From Streptococcus equinus (GTDB lineage Bacteria > Bacillota > Bacilli > Lactobacillales > Streptococcaceae): a stretch of DNA of 64,000 nucleotides. Shown here piece by piece: positions 34,451 through 42,451 of the stretch (position 1 is its first letter; each line of letters starts with the position of its first letter). A program made the translations under genes and the position numbers. The notes under the pieces are model-generated. The model searched no databases and had not been told where the DNA came from. It was given only the letters and a program-made list of their open reading frames with translations. The DNA lies in NCBI RefSeq assembly GCF_900104225.1, contig NZ_FNJK01000002.1, positions 248,001-312,000 of the forward strand, written 5' to 3'.

Positions 34451-34969
34451 ATGAAAAGAAATTTGAAAAAGGTTCTTAGTGATATTTTATTTCAAAATAC
34501 TGGCTCGACTACTTCAATTTTAGAAGCAATAACAAATAAAAGGGTTGAAGTAGAAATAATTCAAGAACGTATTATTTGTGATAGAGACTATTCTATTCGG
34601 TATAATTGGGGAGATTCTTTGATTTTGCGAGCTACAACATTAAAAGCTGGTGGTATTGATATCTCAAATAATATTGTTATTTATGATACTGATAAAGTAA
34701 ATCAATTGGATGATTTTCATGTTCAGAATTGTTCAATACCGATTGGTAAAATTTTAGAAAAAATTGATTACAGGAGAGTAATAATTTTTTCTGGCCTAAA
34801 AAACCCGGCTTATATAAGCAAATACTGTAACTTTTTTAATCTAACAACTGCAGAGTATCCAGTAAAAGAGTACCAATTTATACATGATGGTGAAGTTTAT
34901 TTTCATATCATTGAGTTATATTTAGAAGAAAATTTACTTGATCTTTTGAATGATACGTTAATAATTTAG
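34451..34969 (+). CDS. Chorismate-lyase-like (DUF98/UbiC-fold) protein (172 aa)
   Basis: The pattern STTSILEAITNKRVEVEI, RYNWGDSLILRATTLK and NCSIPIGKILEKID matches the UbiC/UTRA-like fold (R-x-L near the strand pair, PIG before the last helix). UbiC makes 4-hydroxybenzoate from chorismate, but streptococci have no ubiquinone, so the substrate here is unclear. It lies 28 bases after the MFS gene and may be co-transcribed. Assignment is moderate. Confidence 0.5.
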   Translation: MKRNLKKVLSDILFQNTGSTTSILEAITNKRVEVEIIQERIICDRDYSIRYNWGDSLILRATTLKAGGIDISNNIVIYDTDKVNQLDDFHVQNCSIPIGKILEKIDYRRVIIFSGLKNPAYISKYCNFFNLTTAEYPVKEYQFIHDGEVYFHIIELYLEENLLDLLNDTLII

Positions 34970-34985
34970 AGTATATTTTTAAAAT

Positions 34986-35024
34986 ACAAAAACATCTTAG
35001 ATATATAGGTCTAAGATGTTTTTG
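34986..35024 (+). terminator. Terminator after the UbiC-like gene
   Basis: ACATCTTAGA and TCTAAGATGT pair perfectly around an eight-base loop, followed by TTTTTG. Confidence 0.85.
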
Positions 35025-35148
35025 TACACATATGAAATGTCTGTTGAAAATGCTTTGAAAAGCTGACTTCATTTATCTCTTTATTTTTAAAAAGTAGTAT
35101 AATGGCCTTAAGAACGTGAAACCGTTTTTAGAAATCGAGGAACAAGTT

Positions 35149-37938
35149 ATGACTGATAGAACACAAAAAAATAATGTTCAACTTGGCCTTGAAACTTACG
35201 CAGCAAAGGACGTTTATCAGGCCGCTGCTACGCAAAGCTCTGGACTAAGTCGAAAACAAGTTAAAGAACGTCAAAAACAATATGGTCCTAATCGGTTAAA
35301 AGAAGCGCAAAAAGAACCTATCATTGTGACCTTTATTAAAAACTTCACCAGTCTAATGGCGATTTTGCTTTGGGTAGGTGGAGCGGTGGCTATTTTATCT
35401 CATAGTGTTGAACTAGGGCTTGCTATCTGGTTTGTCAATATTATCAATGGGGTTTTTAGCTTTGTTCAAGAATATCGGGCTAGTCAAGCAACTCAGGCGT
35501 TGAAGAAAATGTTGCCTTCTTATGCGCGTGTTATTCGTGAGGGGCAAGAAGAAAAAGTCTTAGCTGAAGAATTGGTGCCTGGTGACCTTGTCTTGATTGA
35601 AGAAGGAGACCGTATTTCAGCTGATGGTCGTATTATCTTTGCGACTGATTTGCAGGTTAACCAATCTGCCTTAACCGGTGAATCAAATCCTGTTTATAAA
35701 AATAGCGAAGCTGATACTGACCCGCAAAAAACAGCTCTCGAGTATGACAATATGGTCTTTGCCGGAACGACTGTTTCATCTGGTTCAGCTAAAATGGTTG
35801 TGTCTGCAATCGGTATGTCAACACAATTTGGGCAAATCGCTCATTTGACGCAAAATATGACTGATGACAAGAGTCCACTTCAAAAAGAATTGGACCATTT
35901 GACCAAACAAATTTCGGTCATTGCCATTACAGTAGGTGTTATCTTCTTTATCGCAGCAACTTTATTTGTCCATGAACCTTTTGCTAAATCTTTCATTTTT
36001 GCGCTTGGGATGATTGTTGCTTTTATCCCAGAAGGCTTGCTTCCAACAGTAACCCTTTCTTTGGCAATGGCGGTGCAACGCATGGCTAAGTCCAATGCCT
36101 TGGTTAAAAAATTATCGTCAGTTGAAACCTTGGGAGCAACTTCAGTCATTTGTTCGGATAAAACTGGGACATTGACTCAAAACGCCATGACTGTCAATCA
36201 CCTCTGGCAAGTATCTGGTCAATATGAGGTGACTGGCCTTGGTTATGCAGCTGAAGGTGATATCCGCAACAGCAATGGTAAGAAAGCTGCGCTTGTCGAA
36301 AATCAACCGCTGGAATACTTAGTCCGCTTCGCTCATCTCTGTAGCAATGCACAAGTCTTGGCGCCAAATGATGATAATCCTTCTTACACAGTACTTGGTG
36401 ACCCAACGGAAGCCTGCTTGAATGTCTTGGCGGAAAAAGCTGGCTTAACCTTAGAGAAAAATAATGACTGGGCACCGCGTTTGAAAGAATTACCTTTTGA
36501 TTCGGTGCGCAAGCGTATGACGACGATTAATCGTGTTGATAGCCAAGTAGATGGTAGTTCTTTGGTGTCAATCACCAAGGGAGCTCCGAAAGAAATGGTT
36601 GAGCTCTGCCATTTTTACAAAGACCAAACAGGTATTCATGAAATGACTGCAGACGTTCAATCACGTATCTTAGCCGCAAACGATGCCTTTGCAAGAGATG
36701 GTTTGCGTGTTTTGGCGCTAGCTTATCGTACTTTGGAAAGTGATCGTTTGAGTCAAGAAGATGATTGGACACAAGAAACTCTTGAAAAGAATATGATTTT
36801 TCTTGGTTTGATTGCCATGAGTGACCCACCACGTGACGGTGTTCGTGAAGCTATTGAAAAGTGCCATAAAGCAAGTATCCGTATTATCATGGTGACTGGT
36901 GATTATGGTTTGACAGCTCTTAGTATCGCTAAGAAAATCGGTATTGTGCGTGGCGATGATGCGCGTGTGGTAACAGGTCTTGAATTAGAAGAGATGTCTG
37001 ATGACGCCTTAAAAGAAGCTCTTAAAGGTGAGATTGTCTTTGCGCGTGTGGCACCAGAACAAAAATACCGTGTGGTAACAGCTTTGCAAGAATTGGGCGA
37101 AGTCGTTGCTGTAACAGGTGATGGCGTCAACGATGCTCCTGCTCTTAAAAAGGCTGATATCGGTGTTGCCATGGGGGTAACTGGTACTGATGTTGCTAAA
37201 GAGTCTGCGGATATGATTTTAACAGACGACCACTTTGCTTCCATCGTTGATGCGGTTGAAGAAGGACGTGCCGTTTACCATAACATCAAGAAATTCTTGA
37301 CCTACATCTTTAATTCCAACACACCAGAAGCGGTGCCATCTGCCTTCTTCCTCTTGTCACGTGGTTTTGTGCCACTTCCTTTGACTGTTATGCAAATTCT
37401 AGCAGTTGATTTGGGAACAGATATGATTCCAGCGCTTGGTTTAGGGGTTGAACCTCCAGAACCAGGTGTGATGAACCAACCACCTCGCAAATTGACTGAT
37501 CGTTTGCTGGATAAGAAATTGCTGATAAAAGCTTTTTTATGGTATGGTTTGATCGAATCAGTTCTTGCCATGGGTGCATTCTTCATCACTTATCTACTTC
37601 ATAATGGTAATTTAGCGGTGCTTGCAGGTTCAGGTCAACTTTATCAAGAAGCTACAACTATGACTCTTGGTGCTATTATTTTCTGTCAAATTGGTATGGT
37701 GATGAATAGTCGAACATCTGATCAATCGATTCGCAAGTTACAATTATTTGGTAACCCTTTGATTAATATCGGTTTGATTGTTGAATTGATTATTTTTGTC
37801 ATTTTAGTTTATGTGCCTATTTTCCATAATCTATTCAATACCGCAAGTCTAGGTTTTTGGCATTGGGTATATTTGGTACTGTGTCCGTTTGTCATTGTTG
37901 GGCTTGAGGAATGGCGTAAGCGCATCATGCGGAAGTAG
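35149..37938 (+). CDS. P-type cation ATPase, P2C-like (929 aa)
   Basis: Ten-helix P2 ATPase. Landmarks: LTGES of the actuator domain, phospho-Asp in CSDKTGTLTQN (Asp337), KGAPKE in the nucleotide domain, TGDGVNDAPAL hinge. Transport helices read IPEGLLPTVTLSLAM (TM4), SNTPEAVPSAFF (TM5) and LAVDLGTDMIPALGLG (TM6); PEGLL and DLGTDM are characteristic of the Na+/K+-ATPase group rather than of bacterial Ca2+ pumps. Start ATG 35149 has GAGG upstream, and TATAAT at 35098-35103 gives a promoter. Probably Na+ or K+ transport; the ion is inference. Confidence 0.8.
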   Translation: MTDRTQKNNVQLGLETYAAKDVYQAAATQSSGLSRKQVKERQKQYGPNRLKEAQKEPIIVTFIKNFTSLMAILLWVGGAVAILSHSVELGLAIWFVNIINGVFSFVQEYRASQATQALKKMLPSYARVIREGQEEKVLAEELVPGDLVLIEEGDRISADGRIIFATDLQVNQSALTGESNPVYKNSEADTDPQKTALEYDNMVFAGTTVSSGSAKMVVSAIGMSTQFGQIAHLTQNMTDDKSPLQKELDHLTKQISVIAITVGVIFFIAATLFVHEPFAKSFIFALGMIVAFIPEGLLPTVTLSLAMAVQRMAKSNALVKKLSSVETLGATSVICSDKTGTLTQNAMTVNHLWQVSGQYEVTGLGYAAEGDIRNSNGKKAALVENQPLEYLVRFAHLCSNAQVLAPNDDNPSYTVLGDPTEACLNVLAEKAGLTLEKNNDWAPRLKELPFDSVRKRMTTINRVDSQVDGSSLVSITKGAPKEMVELCHFYKDQTGIHEMTADVQSRILAANDAFARDGLRVLALAYRTLESDRLSQEDDWTQETLEKNMIFLGLIAMSDPPRDGVREAIEKCHKASIRIIMVTGDYGLTALSIAKKIGIVRGDDARVVTGLELEEMSDDALKEALKGEIVFARVAPEQKYRVVTALQELGEVVAVTGDGVNDAPALKKADIGVAMGVTGTDVAKESADMILTDDHFASIVDAVEEGRAVYHNIKKFLTYIFNSNTPEAVPSAFFLLSRGFVPLPLTVMQILAVDLGTDMIPALGLGVEPPEPGVMNQPPRKLTDRLLDKKLLIKAFLWYGLIESVLAMGAFFITYLLHNGNLAVLAGSGQLYQEATTMTLGAIIFCQIGMVMNSRTSDQSIRKLQLFGNPLINIGLIVELIIFVILVYVPIFHNLFNTASLGFWHWVYLVLCPFVIVGLEEWRKRIMRK

Positions 37939-37968
37939 AATGACTTGCTATTGTGGTCTGGTTTTTCC

Positions 37969-37997
37969 TTGACACTCTTTGCAAATCTCTGTAAAAT
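37969..37997 (+). promoter_or_regulatory. Promoter of the DUF2974 gene
   Basis: TTGACA (37969-37974), 17-base spacer, TAAAAT (37992-37997). Confidence 0.75.
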
Positions 37998-38017
37998 TCA
38001 AGAGTTAGGGGAGAATT

Positions 38018-39205
38018 ATGGCAACAATTAATGATTATTTAGACTGTAATGGTAGTCGTACGTTTGACGAATTTGCATTTAACGAAGCTGATATTTTATG
38101 TTTAAATGAGCTTGGTTATTTTTGCTTTGAAGAGTTGGATGCGTCAATTGATTTTAAAAAGACCGTTAATCTACATGAGGTCTTATTACCTTATATCACA
38201 GGAGAAAAGACCTTTAGTCATAGTTTTTTAGTGACTGAAGAGCGGATTAAGCTCTTGCAGAAAGTTGTGGCTTCAAAACGTTTTGCCAATTTGAATTTGT
38301 CTGATTATGTCAATGACGTTGATGCGGAATACGAAAGACAGTTTTCAGCTATGGTCTTTACTTTACCTGAAATTAACCATCATCAGCTGGTTTTTCGCGG
38401 GACAGATGATACCATGATTGGCTGGAAAGAGGATTTTAAACTGACTTATGTTCAAGAAATTCCTGCTCATCGTGCGGCTGTGGCTTATCTTGAAAACTAC
38501 CTTGAAAAATACGCTGGTAAAGTGACCGTTAGCGGGCATTCCAAGGGTGGAAATTTGGCCCTTTATGCTGTGGCCCATGTTAATGACTTGCTTTGTGAGC
38601 AAATCGAAAAAGTTTATATGCTTGATGCGCCAGGTTTGCAAGAAAAAGGTCTTGAAAGTGATGGCTATAAGGCGATTCGCGAGCGCGTGACGGTGATTCG
38701 ACCAGAAGAATCTATCGTTGGCATTATGCTTTACAATGACATTGAGCCGATTGTGGTTAAGAGTAATGCTTCAGGCATCATGCAGCATGCCCTTACGTCG
38801 TGGCAATTTAATGAAGAAACAGGTGAGCTAATCTTAGCTGAGCGCCAAACTGATTTAAGCCAAAATCTTGAGAAGACTTTCAAGCAATGGATGAATGAAT
38901 TATCTAGTCAAGAATTGAAAATACTTTTTGACACTCTCTTTGATACCTTGATGTCAAGCGGAATTCATAGCATCAATGACGTCACAATCGACCGAGAATT
39001 TGGTACCAAATTAGCCACCAGCATTGCTTCCTTCTATTCAATCGGAACGGAAAAGAAACTCTTGCTTGCCAAGTCAGCCAAGTTATTCTTGCAGGCTTTT
39101 GTTGGTTATAGCAAACTTGGTAATTTTGGTAAAGATAGATTGTTGATTAACTTGCCTGATTTTAACAGTTTCTTATCTAATTTAAATAATAAAAAATTGA
39201 AATAG
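38018..39205 (+). CDS. DUF2974 (Mbeg1-like) alpha/beta hydrolase (395 aa)
   Basis: The nucleophile elbow GHSKGGNLAL (about residues 172-181) with a preceding FRGTDD oxyanion-type strand marks the lipase-like DUF2974 family, common in streptococci and of unknown substrate. No signal peptide, so cytoplasmic. AGGGGAG lies five or more bases before the ATG. A single-gene unit with promoter and terminator. Confidence 0.8.
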   Translation: MATINDYLDCNGSRTFDEFAFNEADILCLNELGYFCFEELDASIDFKKTVNLHEVLLPYITGEKTFSHSFLVTEERIKLLQKVVASKRFANLNLSDYVNDVDAEYERQFSAMVFTLPEINHHQLVFRGTDDTMIGWKEDFKLTYVQEIPAHRAAVAYLENYLEKYAGKVTVSGHSKGGNLALYAVAHVNDLLCEQIEKVYMLDAPGLQEKGLESDGYKAIRERVTVIRPEESIVGIMLYNDIEPIVVKSNASGIMQHALTSWQFNEETGELILAERQTDLSQNLEKTFKQWMNELSSQELKILFDTLFDTLMSSGIHSINDVTIDREFGTKLATSIASFYSIGTEKKLLLAKSAKLFLQAFVGYSKLGNFGKDRLLINLPDFNSFLSNLNNKKLK

Positions 39206-39206
39206 A

Positions 39207-39231
39207 ACTTGAGAATTTTCTCAAGTTTTTT
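39207..39231 (+). terminator. Terminator after the DUF2974 gene
   Basis: AACTTGAGAA pairs with TTCTCAAGTT, followed by six T. Confidence 0.85.
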
Positions 39232-39233
39232 TC

Positions 39234-39264
39234 TTGACTTGGAGTCAACTCTAAGGTATATACT
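39234..39264 (+). promoter_or_regulatory. MerR-type promoter with 19-base spacer and operator
   Basis: TTGACT (39234-39239) and TATACT (39259-39264) are 19 bases apart, the overlong spacing that MerR proteins correct by twisting DNA. The spacer holds the dyad CTTGGAGTCAACTCTAAG (39238-39255), the operator form used by NmlR/AdhR-type regulators. The gene therefore most probably controls itself. Confidence 0.8.
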
Positions 39265-39292
39265 GATAGTGAAATAAGAAGGGAGATGACCT

Positions 39293-39652
39293 ATGAACAT
39301 AAAAAAAGTAAGTGAACAAACAGGAATTTCAGCAGATACTATCCGTTATTATGAACGCATCGGCTTACTTCCGCGTGTTAAACGTAATAAATCTGGTATT
39401 CGTGATTTTTCAGAGAAAGATATTGCTGCTCTTGAGTTTATTCGTTGTTTTAGAAGTGCTGGCATGAGCGTGGAATCTCTTATTGAGTATATGGCTTTGT
39501 TTAAAGAAGGTGAAGGAACTGAAGAAGCTCGTCTACATATTTTAGAAGAACAACGTGAAAAGTTAGTGACACGTATCAATGAATTACAGACAGCATTGAA
39601 TCGGATGGATCATAAGATTGAAAATTATAAAAAGCTGATTCTTAAGCAATAG
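39293..39652 (+). CDS. MerR-family transcriptional regulator, NmlR/AdhR-like (119 aa)
   Basis: N-terminal winged HTH (VSEQTGISADTIRYYERIGL), then a C-terminal dimerisation coiled coil (about 78-117) with the QREKLVTRINELQ heptads. The usual single Cys of aldehyde-sensing relatives is at position 54 (RCFRSAGM). The partner dehydrogenase gene common next to such regulators is absent here. Preceded by its own MerR-type promoter. Confidence 0.85.
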   Translation: MNIKKVSEQTGISADTIRYYERIGLLPRVKRNKSGIRDFSEKDIAALEFIRCFRSAGMSVESLIEYMALFKEGEGTEEARLHILEEQREKLVTRINELQTALNRMDHKIENYKKLILKQ

Positions 39653-39702
39653 GGTATTAGCCAATCGTGACAATTTCCTTATGTCATGTTAAACTAGATT
39701 TT

Positions 39703-40563
39703 ATGACGCAATATAAACATATCAGAATAGTGCAGGCTGGGCATTTTCTAAAGCTTTTTAAAAATGATTCGCAGTTTGCCACACCAATTTTTAGAATAGA
39801 TCAAAAACGTAAAAACTTGCAATTTGTCATTGTCTTTAAGTTAGAAGATGATGGCTTTTATATTCTTAATCACTCAAAACTTGGTTACAGTAGCGATATA
39901 AAGCGTATCAGACTGTTTACTAAATCTATGCTTTATCAGGGCATGATGTCAGTCCCTTTAAGGGCGCGTGAGACGATTCAGATTTTACAAGTTCCTAGCA
40001 GTCAAGATAGTCAAAAAGATTATATAACTTATTATAATCAAGCAGCGATAGCGTGGATTGCCTATGGGAAGAAAATCGATGATGTTTATGATCCTTTTAG
40101 AGATGCTCATTCAGCTATTTTTCATAATGAATGGCAAGAAGAGCAGTTGTTATCGTATGAAGATTATCAAGGCATTCAAGATTTTCACCCTTTTTCAGTA
40201 AAAGAAGATCAGGAAAATCCCTTGTCGTGTTTTTACAAAGACCCGATAAGAAAGCAAAATATTAACCTTCAAGTGATGGGCTGGTATTATCTTGGTCAGC
40301 AGTTAAAAATCAGCTGGAAACCAGATAATCAGTACAAAGCGCGTTGGCGCTCGTCGGTAGTTGCCATTGATAAAAAGACCGGCAAATATTTTTTCCAAGG
40401 AAATATTTATCGGCAAAAGGGCACAGATCCCGTATTTCTTGACCATCTACTTATTGATTTTGAAGGCGCTGGGCAAAATAGCAGAGCTGCAAAAGCTGAA
40501 TATCATCAATTTATCGATGAAATCAAAGAACAAGAGCGTGTGGCGTTGTTGAAGCTGCGTTGA
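39703..40563 (+). CDS. Hypothetical protein (286 aa)
   Basis: I do not recognise this protein. It is soluble and rich in aromatic and charged residues, with no signal peptide or repeats. The ATG at 39703 lies seven bases after a -10 TAAACT (39690-39695), with GTGACA (39667-39672) 17 bases ahead, and no Shine-Dalgarno is visible, so the mRNA may be leaderless; the GTG at 39667 sits inside the -35 element and is an unlikely start. A terminator-like hairpin follows. Confidence 0.6.
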   Translation: MTQYKHIRIVQAGHFLKLFKNDSQFATPIFRIDQKRKNLQFVIVFKLEDDGFYILNHSKLGYSSDIKRIRLFTKSMLYQGMMSVPLRARETIQILQVPSSQDSQKDYITYYNQAAIAWIAYGKKIDDVYDPFRDAHSAIFHNEWQEEQLLSYEDYQGIQDFHPFSVKEDQENPLSCFYKDPIRKQNINLQVMGWYYLGQQLKISWKPDNQYKARWRSSVVAIDKKTGKYFFQGNIYRQKGTDPVFLDHLLIDFEGAGQNSRAAKAEYHQFIDEIKEQERVALLKLR

Positions 40564-40588
40564 TTATTTTTAGTTTCTAGACTCATGA

Positions 40589-40614
40589 ATAAAGTCTCCA
40601 CTGGAGACTTTATT
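40589..40614 (+). terminator. Palindromic hairpin after the hypothetical gene
   Basis: AATAAAGTCTCCA and TGGAGACTTTATT around one base: 13 perfect pairs. The following T run is broken, so termination is likely but not certain. Confidence 0.55.
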
Positions 40615-40643
40615 TGTGCTATAATATTTTCTGACTGAAAACA

Positions 40644-41162
40644 ATGTTAGAAAGTATGAAAATGACAGATATTGATATTGAACGCTATCACGAATTAGCG
40701 CAACAAAAACAAAAAGAACACCGTAAATTTTTAGCTAGTCTCAAGAAAAAAGCGCCTAAAAACTTGGATAAAATCACTCAAGAAATCCATACAGAAGTTT
40801 TTAACGAGATTGATTGTACGAAATGTGCTAACTGCTGTAAAAGCTTAGGTCCATTGTTTACAGAAGCTGACATTACCCGTATCTCTAAAGTTTTCCGTAT
40901 GAAATTAGGGGCTTTTGAAGACATGTATTTGCGCGTGGATGAAGATGGCGACAAGGTTTTCCAATCTATGCCATGCCCATTTTTAGGTGATGACAATCTT
41001 TGTACCATTTATGACGTGCGCCCGAAAGCTTGCCGTGAGTTTCCACACACAGACCGCAAAAAAATCTATCAAATCAATAACTTAACCATCAAAAACACCC
41101 TTTTCTGCCCAGCAGCCTACCTCTTTGTTGAAAAACTCAAAGAACGCTTGGAAGGGAAATAG
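40644..41162 (+). CDS. YkgJ-family cysteine-cluster protein (172 aa)
   Basis: Cysteines in DCTKCANCCKSLGPLF, MPCPFLGDDNLCTIYDVRP and KACREFPHT are the YkgJ (zinc- or iron-binding CxxCxxCC) pattern, with a last Cys in LFCPAAY. The family is widespread and of unknown function; metal or Fe-S binding is probable. TATAAT lies at 40620-40625. ATG 40644 or the later in-frame ATGs at 40656 and 40662 could be the start. Confidence 0.8.
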   Translation: MLESMKMTDIDIERYHELAQQKQKEHRKFLASLKKKAPKNLDKITQEIHTEVFNEIDCTKCANCCKSLGPLFTEADITRISKVFRMKLGAFEDMYLRVDEDGDKVFQSMPCPFLGDDNLCTIYDVRPKACREFPHTDRKKIYQINNLTIKNTLFCPAAYLFVEKLKERLEGK

Positions 41163-41170
41163 AGAAGTTG

Positions 41171-41200
41171 CCCTCAAGAATGATTGAGGGTCATTCTTAT
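41171..41200 (+). terminator. Probable terminator after the ykgJ-like gene
   Basis: CCCTCAA-GAATGA-TTGAGGG (41171-41190) followed by a short T-rich stretch. Confidence 0.55.
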
Positions 41201-41236
41201 ATCTTACAAAATAAAATGTATATATATTTGAGGTGA

Positions 41237-42193
41237 ATGATGAACGATCAGGAAAGAATTCTATCAATCGGTTTGAAAATGCATAATGGAGAGCATTTAT
41301 CTAAAACTGAACTTGCTAATGAATTTGAAGTAAGTGAAAAAACAATTCAGCGTGATTTTTCTCTGCTGAGGGATTTTGTGGATTGTCAATCAGCAGTATT
41401 CGGTGAAATAGTATATGACAACAAGGAACATACTCGTTATTTTAATGGCAAAACATCTTTCAATAAAAAAGATATTTTAGTCATTTCAAAAATCTTGCTT
41501 GAAAATCGAGCGTTGAACAAAGAAGAAAATGAAAATCTACTTCAGAGTTTATTAGCTTTGCTCTCAAAAGCTGATAGGAAAGAAATTGAAACAATTATTG
41601 CGAGTGAACGTTGTAATTATGCGCCAATTACTGATAGACAAAATCGTATTGAAAAAATTTGGGCTTTCTCTGAAGCGATTCGTCAAGAAAGAGTTTTAGA
41701 TATCATCTACAAATCTCCTTATAAAGAGAATGAGAAACAACATACAATTTTTCCCGTTTCCCTGTATTATGATGCTCACTATTTTTATATTGTTGCTTTT
41801 AATATAAAATATGAAACTTATATGACTTTGAGAATTGATCGAATTAAGGAATGGAAAATTTCTCATGTAAAGAAGCCAGCAATATCATACAGTAAAAAAT
41901 TTCGAGACGGTGATGTACGTAATCAACATGTAGATGCTTTTTTAGGACAATCGATAACGGTTTGTATTGAGTTTAGTTATGATCCTGATATTGTTCGTGA
42001 TCAGTTCCCAAATGCAAAAATATTATCAAAGTCGAATGGTAAAACAGTACTATCATTTACAAGTCAAAATACTTCTGGTTTAAAACGTTGGCTTCTTAGT
42101 CAAGGTGAGGGGGTGGTCGTTCTAAAACCTGAAAGTTTAGTTGAAGAAATGAAAACTTTTATACAAAAAATGCAAAAAAATTATAAAAAATAA
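41237..42193 (+). CDS. WYL-domain transcriptional regulator (318 aa)
   Basis: N-terminal HTH (LSKTELANEFEVSEKTIQRDF) and a WYL core (ILDIIYKSPYKENEKQHTIFPVSLYYDAHYFYIV split by usual strands) with a WCX-like C-terminus. WYL regulators are frequent controllers of defence loci and respond to nucleic-acid-type ligands. It stands upstream of a small gene and two DUF262 genes in the same direction. GAGGTGA precedes ATG 41237 (or 41240). Confidence 0.85.
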   Translation: MMNDQERILSIGLKMHNGEHLSKTELANEFEVSEKTIQRDFSLLRDFVDCQSAVFGEIVYDNKEHTRYFNGKTSFNKKDILVISKILLENRALNKEENENLLQSLLALLSKADRKEIETIIASERCNYAPITDRQNRIEKIWAFSEAIRQERVLDIIYKSPYKENEKQHTIFPVSLYYDAHYFYIVAFNIKYETYMTLRIDRIKEWKISHVKKPAISYSKKFRDGDVRNQHVDAFLGQSITVCIEFSYDPDIVRDQFPNAKILSKSNGKTVLSFTSQNTSGLKRWLLSQGEGVVVLKPESLVEEMKTFIQKMQKNYKK

Positions 42194-42226
42194 TAGCGTG
42201 GACAAATATTGTCTATGCTATTTTAT
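42192..42226 (+). terminator. Terminator after the WYL gene
   Basis: AATAGCGTGGACAA pairs with TTGTCTATGCTATT (with G-U pairs) around ATA, followed by TTATATAA. Confidence 0.6.
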
Positions 42227-42272
42227 ATAATAAACATATCAAAAATAAAAAATTATTTAAGGAGTTAAAAAA

Positions 42273-42398
42273 ATGCAAGAATGGGTAGTTATTGATCAAT
42301 TTGGAAATGTGATTGCACAAGGATTTTTTGACAAGCAGGCAGCAGAATTTTATGCACAAAATATTCCAAATGCAAGTGTTGTCAGAAAAAACAGTTAA
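42273..42398 (+). CDS. Small protein (41 aa), start of the DUF262 locus
   Basis: MQEWVVIDQFGNVIAQGF and on for 41 codons, six or more bases after AAGGAG (42259-42264). The sequence looks like a single small beta-alpha fold (alternating strand, then FDKQAAEFYAQN helix, then strand). It lies between the WYL gene and the first DUF262 gene. No family recognised. Confidence 0.6.
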   Translation: MQEWVVIDQFGNVIAQGFFDKQAAEFYAQNIPNASVVRKNS

Positions 42399-42451
42399 TC
42401 GTGTTTTTTTAAAATCAACTACTTTTGAAAAGAGAGGAAAAATTTGACAGT

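Noticed and set aside
36194..36475. Minus-strand frames inside the P-type ATPase gene
   Set aside because: Several overlapping shadows without ribosome-binding sites in a well-conserved gene.
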